Below, in pieces: positions 25,921 to 35,900 of a stretch of DNA of 36,945 nucleotides. The DNA is from an uncultured Gammaproteobacteria bacterium (GTDB lineage: Bacteria > Pseudomonadota > Gammaproteobacteria > Arenicellales > JAANXG01). The DNA is taken from NCBI GenBank assembly GCA_947258975.1, contig CAMYKK010000055.1:1-36945 (forward strand), read 5' to 3'. The number at the start of each line of letters is the position of its first letter. Positions within the stretch are counted from its first letter, which is position 1. Below the pieces are notes generated by a model. The model was not told the origin of the DNA and ran no database searches. It saw only the letters and a list, made by a program, of their open reading frames with translations. The translations under genes were made by a program, and so were the position numbers.

Positions 25921-27036
25921 CTACGCCCGTATCGCTTCAATCAGTGGTCGGGCACCCAGGATATTGATCACACGTTTGAGGTTGTATGCGAGCACGTGCA
26001 AACTCATCTCCGTGTTGACGTGTTTCAGAGTCTTCATTTGAAAGTGTGTCGATCCCATCCACGACTTCAACGTACCAAACGGATGCTCCGACGTTTGCCG
26101 GCGTACACGCATTCGCTCCGGCTCCTTATCCAGTCGGGCTTCAAGGTTTTCCAGAACAGATTCGTGCTCCCAGCGAGTCACACGTCTGTATGGGCTCGGA
26201 GTACATTGTGACTTGATCTTGCAACGGGGACACGCTGACGACCAGTACTTGTTCATCGTCTGTCCCTTCTCCTGGGTCCGAAATCGCCAAATCAATCGCT
26301 CACCACCGGGACATTCGTACTCATCATCTTCGGGAATGTAACGGAAATCCCGCTTACCAAAGCGGCCTTCAGCCTGACTACCCGAAGTCTGTGGCTTCGG
26401 CAGGTACGTCGTGATACCCGCATTCTCGCATTCCAGTATCTCTTCGCCTTTGAAGTAACCGCGATCGGCTACCACCTCCAGTTCCTCCGCGCCCACCGCC
26501 TCCTTGGCCTGCTGCGCCATATTGAATAACTGCGCACGATCATGGCCTACATTCGTTACTTCATGCGCAACAACAAGGTGATTCTTGGTATCTACCGCCG
26601 TCTGCACGTTATACCCCACCATCCCCGTGCCGCGGCCACTGGTCGCCATCGAGCGGGCATCCGGATCCGTCAGCGATATCTGTTGGTCCGGCGCCTCCAG
26701 CAGCCGGACTTCAAGCTTTTTTAACCGCGACATCTCCTTCTTCAACGCCTTGATCTTGTCTTCCAGGCGTTGCACCTTCGTCTGTGCAACCTCCGATTCC
26801 TGACGATCCGCACTCGCCATTTGGCCCAAATACCGTTCGATGCTCTCATCAATCTGCTGCAGCCGGCGCCGCATCTTCGCCTTCGTGAAGTTGCGGTCCC
26901 GGTTGTTCACCGCTTTGAACTTACTGCCGTCAATCGCAACAAACGCATCGGCAAACAAATTGAGCTTCCGACACAACATGTCCCTGGCGAATTCGTAATT
27001 CTGCCCTAAAACCAGCGGCTTGAGCAGTCTTGTCAT
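25921..27036 (-). pseudogene. IS1182-family transposase, 5'-truncated
   Basis: This frame encodes 371 residues of a DDE transposase: Asp36 in AFVAIDGSKFKAVNNRDRNF, Asp191 in VVADRGYFKG and Glu317 in RRQTSEHPFGTLKSWMG, with a coiled segment (about 85-112) and a CPRCKIKSQC cluster. Full IS1182 proteins are roughly 100 residues longer at the N-terminus; here homology starts just before the first aspartate, and the missing part would lie where the next, divergently read transposase begins. It was probably cut by that insertion. Terminal repeats were not found, and activity is unlikely. Confidence 0.8.
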
Positions 27037-27066
27037 GCATGGTGATCCACCCTACCCTGCCGTCAT

Positions 27067-28152
27067 ATGAAAGATCTAATCGTGCTGTTCGCGCATCTTC
27101 TCACCACCTTCGCGAAACTCATCGGTTCAGGCGGGGCGAAAGCGGTTGTCGCTGAGAACCTTTTACTCAAACAGCAATTGCTGATCATTAACCGATCTCG
27201 ACAACGCGCCCCGAATCTGACGACCACCAATCGATTCGTTTTCGGGTTGGCGACGCTCTTTCTTTCGGCTAACCGAATCACCAAGGTGGCGGTAATCATT
27301 CGGCCATCGACACTACTAAGGTTCCATCAATACCTAGTCCATCGGAAGTATCGCCTCTTGTTCTCCCCTATTACCCGAACGAAACCGGGACCCAAAGGTC
27401 CGTCAAAACAGCTCATTAACGCCATCGTCGAACTTAAACGGCGAAATCCAGACTTTGGTTGTCCGCGAATTGCGATGATCATTTCCAAGACTTTTGGCGT
27501 GGATATCGATAAGGACGTTGTACGACGCGTACTTGCCAAACATTATCACCCGCAACCTGGTGATGGCCCTTCGTGGCTCACTTTTATCGGCCATATGAAA
27601 GATAGTCTTTGGAGTATTGATTTTTTCCGGTGCGAGTCAATCACGCTCAAAAGTCACTGGGTCTTGATCGTCATGGATCAGTTCACTCGCCGCATCATCG
27701 GATTCGCGGTCCATCCCGGCGACGTCGACGGTATCAGCCTTTGCCGGATGTTCAATAGCATCATTGTTGGTAGCAGAACGCCCAGCTACCTCAGCTCCGA
27801 CAACCATCCTCTATTCGAATATCCTCGGTGGAAAGCAAATCTGAGCGTGCTCGGCGTGGATGAAATCAAGACTGTGCCGTATGTGCCGATCTCCCACCCA
27901 TTCATCGAGCGGTTGATCGGGACAATTCGTAGAGAGTTCCTCGATCACATCTTCTTCTGGAGCTCGATAGATCTGGAACGAAAGCTGGAAGAATTTCGGC
28001 AATATTACAACGACCATCGCGTTCACGCTTCACTCGACGGGATCACACCAGCGGAGGCTAGTGGACATGTCTCGAATAAACGAGCTGACCTAAAGGATTT
28101 CCGCTGGAAAACGTATTGTCGAGATTTAGTCCAGCTCCCGCTGGCTGCCTGA
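27067..28152 (+). CDS. Integrase-core (rve) transposase A
   Basis: A 361-residue transposase with an N-terminal HTH region (about 25-150; AVVAENLLLKQQLLI is typical of the group) and an rve/DDE core: Asp185 (LWSIDFFRCES), Asp245 (YLSSDNHPLFE) and Glu281 (SHPFIERLIGTIRREF). The closest groups are IS481/IS3-like or unclassified elements commonly annotated as integrase core proteins. It is complete, starts 30 bases from the truncated IS1182 gene and reads away from it. Its stop is followed in the same frame by the tail of another gene, so the element inserted into or deleted the front of that gene. I could not find its terminal repeats. Confidence 0.85.
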   Translation: MKDLIVLFAHLLTTFAKLIGSGGAKAVVAENLLLKQQLLIINRSRQRAPNLTTTNRFVFGLATLFLSANRITKVAVIIRPSTLLRFHQYLVHRKYRLLFSPITRTKPGPKGPSKQLINAIVELKRRNPDFGCPRIAMIISKTFGVDIDKDVVRRVLAKHYHPQPGDGPSWLTFIGHMKDSLWSIDFFRCESITLKSHWVLIVMDQFTRRIIGFAVHPGDVDGISLCRMFNSIIVGSRTPSYLSSDNHPLFEYPRWKANLSVLGVDEIKTVPYVPISHPFIERLIGTIRREFLDHIFFWSSIDLERKLEEFRQYYNDHRVHASLDGITPAEASGHVSNKRADLKDFRWKTYCRDLVQLPLAA

Positions 28153-28398
28153 ACTATAATTCGCCATGCACACGCCATCATGGCGCGTATGCTCGGTGCC
28201 ATCGATACCATCGCCAGTCTGACGGTCAGCCCGAGCCACTTACGAGCACTCGACGAACAGGTGCAGTGGATTGCCGAGCTGGCAGATCGCAGCATCGAAT
28301 CCACCCATGATCCCGCGCGGATTGAAAGGCGGCTGATGCAGGTGCGCGAAGCGCTCGTATCTGAGACCGCATTGCGCGCAGTGGAAGAGAAGGCATAG
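28153..28398 (+). pseudogene. C-terminal remnant of an unidentified protein
   Basis: After the transposase stop, the same frame runs on for about 80 codons to a TAG, with MARMLGAIDTIASL, then HLRALDEQVQWIAELADRSI and IERRLMQVREAL. The regular helical pattern and the position 4 bases before the N-ATPase beta frame suggest the end of a real gene whose front is lost. It vaguely resembles the C-terminus of DUF2254 membrane proteins; this is only a suggestion. The ATG at 28180 could give a 72-residue product. Confidence 0.45.
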
Positions 28399-28402
28399 TA
28401 CG

Positions 28403-29297
<895 letters not shown>

Positions 29298-29328
29298 TAT
29301 CGCGCCAGGTTATCTAACGATCGCTGAC

Positions 29329-29342
29329 GCCTGACGTCAGGC
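29329..29342. repeat. 14-bp perfect palindrome after the N-ATPase remnant
   Basis: GCCTGACGTCAGGC is its own reverse complement. It stands 31 bases after the truncated beta frame and just before the tandem repeats, close to the breakpoint. It could be a scar of an insertion end or a protein-binding site. Confidence 0.45.
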
Positions 29343-29351
29343 ATTGCACGC

Positions 29352-29409
29352 AATTGAATCAATGCAGCGCGAGAGAGGAAAATTGAATCAATGCAGCGCG
29401 AGAGAGGAA
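29352..29409. repeat. Perfect 29-bp tandem duplication
   Basis: Bases 29352-29380 and 29381-29409 are identical 29-base units (start AATTGAATCAATGCAG, end GAGAGAGGAA). The second unit contains the last codons and stop of the YecA-like gene on the minus strand; the first copies them beyond the stop. The reading frame is not altered. Confidence 0.9.
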
Positions 29410-30125
29410 CCGCAGCAATTCTTGTATTTCTTCCCGCTCCCACAGGGGCAAGGCGCATTGCGTCCCACCTTTGGTTTTCCTAGCCTTTGCTTGGAACGGG
29501 CCGAATCCAAGGTTGTTGCAGAAGCTTCTCGATGAGGTAGCCAGTAAGCATGTATTGCGAGGACCGTCGGTTCAATCTTACTAGACCACTCCGCATGCAT
29601 CACCGCCTCGTCCGCCGCCGTATCCAGTTCTGCCCAGCCCTCCGGTGTGGCAAAAAGCTGGAACGACCGCAGTATCCCGGGCTTTTCATCTAGAAGAGGC
29701 TGCCAAGCGTCACCGGCTAAGGCAGTTCCTTGTAGGAAACCACTACACCATTCGTCGACGATGGTGTAGGCCTTGCCTTCTACCTCGTGGATATAGAAGG
29801 TTGGGCTGAATTTCTCGGGCGCGATTTCAAAGATCATGATCACCGAGTTGTAGAACCGCATGATGAGATTGACAACCCGCTCGAAGATCTTGATGGAGGG
29901 AAACTCTGGCATCGGATCTTCGGGATCGCTGCCGAAAACGTGTGGTAACCATTGTTCCGGTGTCACTGTCACCGGCCCAATCGCGATTGCTGTGAGAAAG
30001 CCTTCTAGGGTGACGGCGTCCATGCACTCTTCGGGCAGATTATCGGAGAGGAGTAAGTCATCGAGTTCTTCAAACTCGCCATCGCTGAGCGGTTCCATCA
30101 GCGGCAGTTCCGATCGTTCAGCCAT
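29388..30125 (-). CDS. YecA/UPF0149 family protein with SEC-C zinc motif
   Basis: A 245-residue protein. About 1-180 is a UPF0149/YecA domain ([43 protein letters not shown]). About 222-240 is a SEC-C zinc-binding motif ([19 protein letters not shown]), as at the C-terminus of SecA. YecA proteins bind zinc and have been linked to ribosomes and SecA; the exact role is unclear. I chose the ATG at 30125 with AGGAT 7 bases upstream. It looks intact although it sits between a broken ATPase gene and a transposase, with a tandem duplication across its stop. Confidence 0.88.
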   Translation of the reverse strand: MAERSELPLMEPLSDGEFEELDDLLLSDNLPEECMDAVTLEGFLTAIAIGPVTVTPEQWLPHVFGSDPEDPMPEFPSIKIFERVVNLIMRFYNSVIMIFEIAPEKFSPTFYIHEVEGKAYTIVDEWCSGFLQGTALAGDAWQPLLDEKPGILRSFQLFATPEGWAELDTAADEAVMHAEWSSKIEPTVLAIHAYWLPHREASATTLDSARSKQRLGKPKVGRNAPCPCGSGKKYKNCCGSSLALH

Positions 30126-30146
30126 GGGCAATCCTGGCTGAAAGGT

Positions 30147-31250
30147 TCATGCGGCCTCAAGCCGGTAGTCGTGATGCAGTCCACTAAGCACAGGGTGTGA
30201 ACTCACCCGTTGGTTTCCAGCGATTCGATGTCGTGTCGGTTGTAATCGGACGGGAAGGCGCTCCGGGGGACTCGGGATACCAGGGCCAAGCGACATATGC
30301 GGGCGTGACCGGTTGTAATAACAAGCCCATTCTTTCACGATACGATGTACGTGCAATCGGCTTAATGGGATCAGGAAGTCCAGGCACTCACGCCTTAAAG
30401 TCCCAATGACCCGTTCGCAAAAGCAATTTGCGAGGGGACTCCGGTAAGGGCTTTTCAGGACACGCAATCCCATTTTTCGGGTAGATTTATCTAAATCGGC
30501 GGAAAAGATGCGGTCGCGATCATGAATGAGGTACCGGTAGGTATGGTCCGATGGAATCGCTTCTCGAAGCTGTTGCAGTGTCCATGCTGACGTTGGATGG
30601 TCCGTGACGTGGATGTGTATCAACTTTCGCGTTCCAATCTCTATGATTACTAACACATACAGGCACTTAAACGTCGCCGTAACCACGGTCAAGAAATCAC
30701 AGGCAATGATCGCCTTGGCGTGATTTGCCACGAAAATCGACCAGCGCTGATCCCCACGCGGACGTCCCCGCGGGCGTTTGGGCATGTACTTACGAACGGT
30801 GCGAGGCGAAACCTGGATCCCGAGCTTGAGTAAGAGTTCATTGGCGATGCGCTCCTCGCCCCAGCCAGGATTGTCTCGCGCCATCTGTCGGATGAGTGCA
30901 CGCAGTTCCAGTAGTATCGGTGGTCGCCCTGACCGGGACTTCCAGCGCCAGAACAGCCGGAATCCTTCACGATGCCACCCGATGAATGTTTTCGGTGTGA
31001 CATTCACCAGGGCGTCCTTCCACGCGAATGCGCGTGAGAGTAGCACCAGTATAAATCGCGATACGTTGTCGAAGCGTCGCGGTGCGACTTTACGCTCTTG
31101 GTAGAAGGCGAGTTGTTTTCGCAGGAATAGATTCTCAGCAGCCAAGGCGGTTCGGGATCGTGCACATAAGGCAATATAACGAATAGCGTCGACGAAGAGC
31201 GTGCGTGCAAGATTCGCAAGCTCGCCTAACACGTTGAAGATGCGCGACAT
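30147..31250 (-). CDS. Integrase-core (rve) transposase B
   Basis: About 367 residues, with an N-terminal HTH region (LAAENLFLRKQLAFYQERK) and an rve/DDE core: catalytic Asp in AIIACDFLTVV, Asp in LIHDRDRIF and Glu in NCFCERVIGTLRREC, then CYYNRSRPHMSLG. It is related to transposase A at 27067-28152 but clearly a different element: the two share layout, not close sequence. I chose the ATG at 31250; a GTG at 31265 adds 5 residues. It appears complete. Terminal repeats were not identified. It stands directly in front of the YecA-like gene, on the same strand, 21 bases from its start. Confidence 0.85.
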   Translation of the reverse strand: MSRIFNVLGELANLARTLFVDAIRYIALCARSRTALAAENLFLRKQLAFYQERKVAPRRFDNVSRFILVLLSRAFAWKDALVNVTPKTFIGWHREGFRLFWRWKSRSGRPPILLELRALIRQMARDNPGWGEERIANELLLKLGIQVSPRTVRKYMPKRPRGRPRGDQRWSIFVANHAKAIIACDFLTVVTATFKCLYVLVIIEIGTRKLIHIHVTDHPTSAWTLQQLREAIPSDHTYRYLIHDRDRIFSADLDKSTRKMGLRVLKSPYRSPLANCFCERVIGTLRRECLDFLIPLSRLHVHRIVKEWACYYNRSRPHMSLGPGIPSPPERLPVRLQPTRHRIAGNQRVSSHPVLSGLHHDYRLEAA

Positions 31251-31265
31251 AATATATCCATGCAC

Positions 31266-31710
31266 TTAGCATACACTGCCCTATCCATGCTTGGCTAAAC
31301 TACACCCTCAAACCAGCCTAACTATGCGGTCGGGGAATATTTGCGGAGCACAGGCCTGATGGTGATTCTGGTAGTGTTGCATACAACCCGATAAATCGAC
31401 TCAGAGTCATCGGCAAGTTTACTGAAAAGAGTTGATACAAATATCCGTTTTCTAATATGTCGATCGTCCCTTTTAGTCCGACGTGATCTGAAAGAAACCA
31501 GAACGGATGCAGAATTGAGTTAGGATGGCACGAACTGACGCTGCCGATCCACACCGGCCATATGCATAAGTGCCAGAAAGCCGACATTCGTCGCATATCC
31601 CAAGTTATTGAATACCGATAGTGTGGTCTGTATTTGCTAAAATCATAATTGTGATTTGTATTGATGGTCTGTCATATCACAAGTATCTGCATAACGACAG
31701 TAGTGAAAGC
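31266..31710. other. Stretch without a supportable gene
   Basis: Only short frames are present and base composition is lower in GC than the housekeeping part. A plus-strand scrap at 31328-31435 contains GDSGS, and another at about 31490-31620 is protein-like but unrecognised. This is probably decayed coding DNA. Confidence 0.4.
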
Positions 31711-31920
31711 ATGGAAATAGTCCCGCCAGAACCGGAACAAAGTCTGCCTCGACACAAGCTGATAAATTGGGTCGTCTATGGAGCAGTTATTGGCCTCGTG
31801 GTGGGCGTTCTCGGATGGTGGATTTCCGGAGAGGAAATTTGGTTCTTTACGGTGCTCCTAGGTGCTATATTGGGCGGGTGGGTTGCCGATACTGTCTTGA
31901 AGCCGCCGGTAATTTGGTAG
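31711..31920 (+). CDS. Small membrane protein, unknown function
   Basis: A 69-residue protein with two membrane segments: WVVYGAVIGLVVGVLGWWI (about 21-39) and IWFFTVLLGAILGGWVADTV (about 44-63), separated by a short GEE turn, with a proline- and acid-rich N-terminus (MEIVPPEPEQ). The glycine-rich helices look like a small helical hairpin. No family is recognised. The ATG at 31711 gives the cleanest protein; the frame is open 90 bases further upstream. It stands alone among non-coding DNA. Confidence 0.5.
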   Translation: MEIVPPEPEQSLPRHKLINWVVYGAVIGLVVGVLGWWISGEEIWFFTVLLGAILGGWVADTVLKPPVIW

Positions 31921-32640
31921 CGACGCATTCGAAAGTTTACAAGGCGCACTAGTTCGTATGTGGTTGGCTCCTACCGACCCCTTGCGGACCTTGATGCTTG
32001 TTAGCTCAAACACAAGAAGATTGGATATAGCGGACATTGCCAATATGCTCTCGTTCCGTATCGTAACGAGGTCGTCCGTCCGGAATCTTTAATCTTTGCA
32101 TATTGCTACGAGACGTTTGACGAGTGCGAATTCGTTTTAGGTGAATGCTGAAATAAGAGTAAGTATTTTATTTCACCGCCTTCATTCGAAGACGAGAGCT
32201 GGCCACTATTTCTATTGATGAGCCTTTGATGGATAGAACGATCTGGCATCCATGTCTCGTAACGCCTCAATACCGGCCCGATCCCGGGGGGAGGGTGTAT
32301 CTGCCGGGAACTCAGCTTGTTATAAAGATACGAGAAGTATTTCGATACATCTTGAACATCTCGGATCAGGGTTTGCGCGCGCACGGTAATACGTAGAGCA
32401 ATACTGAGTGTTATAGTAGGTTGAAAACATACAAATAGTATGGTTTTCTTTCTCGCGCAAATGCCATCAGGCCACGATCCGCACAAGACATAAGAAGGAT
32501 ATCTCTGATGCACCCCGCCATCCCTGCAAAGCACCGCTTAGGGTCCACTCGATGTCGCCGTCATCTCCGTAGTTTGTGAGCCGCTTTTGCGTGCGGAGAA
32601 CGGCCGTGGATAGTTGTGGCGCCGATACCCGGGGCGGGTG
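31921..32640. other. 0.7-kb stretch without a supportable gene
   Basis: Both strands have only short or low-quality frames. The longest (minus, 32106-32534) has no domain and a basic, serine-rich, noise-like composition. No repeats or RNA genes are recognised. Confidence 0.45.
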
Positions 32641-32742
32641 AAGGCTTGGAGATCGTAGACCCCGCCGTGTATGACGGCGCCGGCGTAGACCGGTTAACGG
32701 CGGGTTCGACCAATAGAAAAAATAAGAAGGAGCACAGCTATG
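32641..32742 (+). promoter_or_regulatory. Structured 5' region and strong ribosome site before rhs
   Basis: A hairpin CGCCGT/ACGGCG (32663-32668 and 32674-32679) is followed by GC-rich self-complementary DNA, then GAAGGAG at 32726-32732, 7 bases before an ATG at 32740. That ATG is in frame with the Rhs gene and no stop intervenes, so it would add 62 residues before the signal peptide. The codon pattern of the 62-codon stretch is weak, so a leader peptide or alternative start is possible. Confidence 0.45.
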
Positions 32743-32925
32743 AACCGAAATCTCGGTATTTTTCGAGAAACTAGCACTCCGGGCCGCGTAGCTGGATCGA
32801 TGCGCGAGAAATTCTGCTTGATGGACCTTCTCCACTTAATGAGATCGCCAACACCCACAAGCGACGATCCGTATCCTTTTGGGTCCAAGCGATCGGGAGG
32901 TCCGCAACCTCCGTGTAGAACACCC

Positions 32926-35900
32926 ATGCGCGCGAAACTCCGCGTATTGTTTGCGCTAATCGGCATGGCCGTTGGAAGCGGCGCTCTCGCCAACCACGGG
33001 GAGCGGTGGCCCGAGTGTCCGGACGTAGAGGTACTTGGCGAACTCGACTCGAGATTTACGGTCATGCAAGGTGGACAGGAAGTGGAACTGCGAGACCGTC
33101 AGTATATCGAGCTACCTGAGAACCAAACTACGGTGACCGTAATCTCTAACGCGTGGGCGACGGGTTACTGTGAAATTTGGGCTCTGGAGAGCGTCAACGG
33201 ACCGTGCATCATAGTGGAGTCGCTTTCCGGTCCCGGGGAGGTGAACGGGCATTACCTTCACGAGGTGGACGAGAACGGCAATCAGACTAGCTTCACTATT
33301 ACCTCCAATGGCCCATTTGCGGGAGTCACCTCGACACTGAGTGTCGAACGGGAAGCGGGCGTAACGCGATTGAGGGCGAGGAAAAATGGGATTGGAACCG
33401 GATGCGATTTGTTCAGTGTGGAACCGGTTGATAGGTTCATCACTGTTTATATTGATACGCCATCGCCAAAGAAAGACCACGGCTGCTCGAATGAAGAGAA
33501 GTCTGCAGGTAATCCGTGTAACGCGGGCACCGGAAATAAGTATCAGGCGGAAGTAGACTACCAGGGGGCGGCCGGCTTGTCGTTTACTCGCCATTACAAC
33601 AGTCTGGAAGCCCAAGACGTGGGCCTAGGTGTGGGATGGACCTCTGCGTTTCATAAGCGGCTGGACCTTCGTCCCGACGCGTTGACGATCATACAGGCAA
33701 ACGGTCGGGGTGAGCCGTGGGTGAAAAACGCCGGAGCTTGGGAAGGCGATGCGGATACCCAACTGCAACTAACAGAAGACGCTGCGGGATTCACCGTCAC
33801 GTTACCGAACGGCGACACCGAGCGCTACGATCTCAACGGTCGAATGGTGTCGGAGACGACGGCCGCGGGTCACACGACGACCTATGCGTACGATCCCAAC
33901 GCGAAATTGGAGACCGTAACAGGCCCGTTTGGCCATACGCTCGCCTTTACGCACGACGCCGACGGCCACCTTGCAACGATGACGGATCCTCAGGGTCATG
34001 TCTACACATACGAGTACGACGAGAACGACAATCTCGCCGATGTGCTCTATCCGGATGACACCCCCGGCGACAACACCGATAACCCCAAACGCATTTACCA
34101 TTATCAGATCGATTTTCCCTATCGGTTGACGGGTATCACCGACGAGAACGGCGACCGGTTTGCGACCTATGGCTATATCGGTATCGGGAAAGCGGTATTG
34201 ACCGAGCACGCTGACACCGGCAACGGCGGTCCGCAGGAGCAGTTCACCCTGGTCTATGACTCCGACACCCAGACCACGATCACCGACGCCGTGGGCACGG
34301 ACGAGATCCTGACCTTCCAAGAGAACCTCGGCGTTAAAAACCTTGTCAGCCGCATCAATCAAATCGACGGCAAGGGCATCACCCAGCAGTTCGACGCCAA
34401 CAACAACCTAGAATGGCGCATCGACGAGGCGGGCCGCAAGACCAGCTACGGCTACAACGCGACCAATCAACGTATCTCAAGGACCGAGGCGGACGGCACC
34501 ACCGAGGCGCGCACCGCCACCTACGAGTACTATTCGCCGGACATCGATCTGGTGACGAAAGAAAAGGTCCCCAGCGTGGCGGGCGGCTGGCGAAAAAAAC
34601 GCACGGTGACGGCCTACGATGCCACCACCCTCAATCCGTTGAGCGTGAGCCTGTACGGGTACAAACCGGACGAGACTCCCATCGAGCGCCGAACCAAGTT
34701 CGCCTACTACAGCTGGAATCAATTGTGGCGCATCGACGGGCCGCGCACGGACGTGGACGATTACACGATCTTTGGCCGCTATATGTACAACTGCCCCGCG
34801 CCCAATAAGGGCAAGTGCGGACAATTGAAGTTTATCCGCGACGCCTTGGGCTACGAGACCACGTTTGATGCGTATTACAACGACGGGCGGGTGCAACAGA
34901 CCACCGACCCGAACGGGTTGGTGACGGTGTACACCAACGACCCGCGCGGGCGAGTAGAGACGATCACCCAGACCCCACCCGCGGGGCAGGGCGTGCCCCG
35001 GGTGACCGGGTATACCTACACTGGGGTGGCAGATCAGGTCGATACCGTCACCCTGCCGGATAATGTGGTACTGGACTACGATTACGACGCCGCCCACGAC
35101 TTGCGATCGATCAGCGATAATTTGGGCAACAAAATCGAATACACCTACGACGTGCGGGGCAACCGGAAGCAAGTGGACACCATCGACCCCAACGATCCCA
35201 ACGGACCGCTGGTGCGCCGCGTCGAGACCGCCCACGACCTGCGCAACCGGGTCCAATCCATCACCGAGGCAGTCTCTGCGGGGACCGATGCGGTGACCCA
35301 GACGCAGCGCGACGCGGTGGGGAACCTGAAGAAGGTGATGGACCCCATGGGTAAAAACCAGAACGCCCAGACCCACCAGTATGATCCCCGTAACCGACTG
35401 GAATGGATCAAGGATGCGCTCAACAATCTGACGGAGTACGACTACGACACCCACGGGAATATCACCTCGGTCAAAGCCCCGAACGGGGTGACGACGACCT
35501 ACGTTTGGGACGATCTGAGCAACCTGCTTGAGGAGGACAGTCCCGATCGGGGCAAGCGGGTGTACACCCACGACGCGGCGGGCAATATTCTCACCGTCAC
35601 CGACGACCGGGGGATCACGGTGACCTATACCTACGACGCCTTGAATCGGGTGGAAACGGTGATTTATCCCAACACCGCCGAGAACGTGGTCTTGACCTAT
35701 GACTCCTGTCCCAATGGCATCGGCCGGCTGTGCCAGATCCAGGACCCCACGGGTACCACGAGCTATGAGTACGACGTGTGGGGGAACGTCAAGAAAGAGA
35801 CCAAGGTGGAGGACCTCGGTGGGTCGACGCCGACCTTTGTCACCCAATACACCTACGACGCCGGCGATCGGACCGAGACCATCACCTATCCCAGCGGCCG

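Noticed and set aside
31328-31435. GDSGS in a short plus-strand frame, like the serine motif of trypsin-type proteases
   Set aside because: About 35 codons only, with no other catalytic part nearby; chance or an unidentifiable remnant.
32106-32534. 142-codon minus-strand frame before rhs
   Set aside because: No ribosome site, domain or sensible composition; treated as chance.
34477-35847. 456-codon minus-strand frame inside the Rhs gene
   Set aside because: It lies antisense to clear YD repeats and has a Val/Gly/His-rich composition without domains, as expected from the mirror of a GC-rich repeat gene. The same holds for minus 33802-34362 and 36106-36819.
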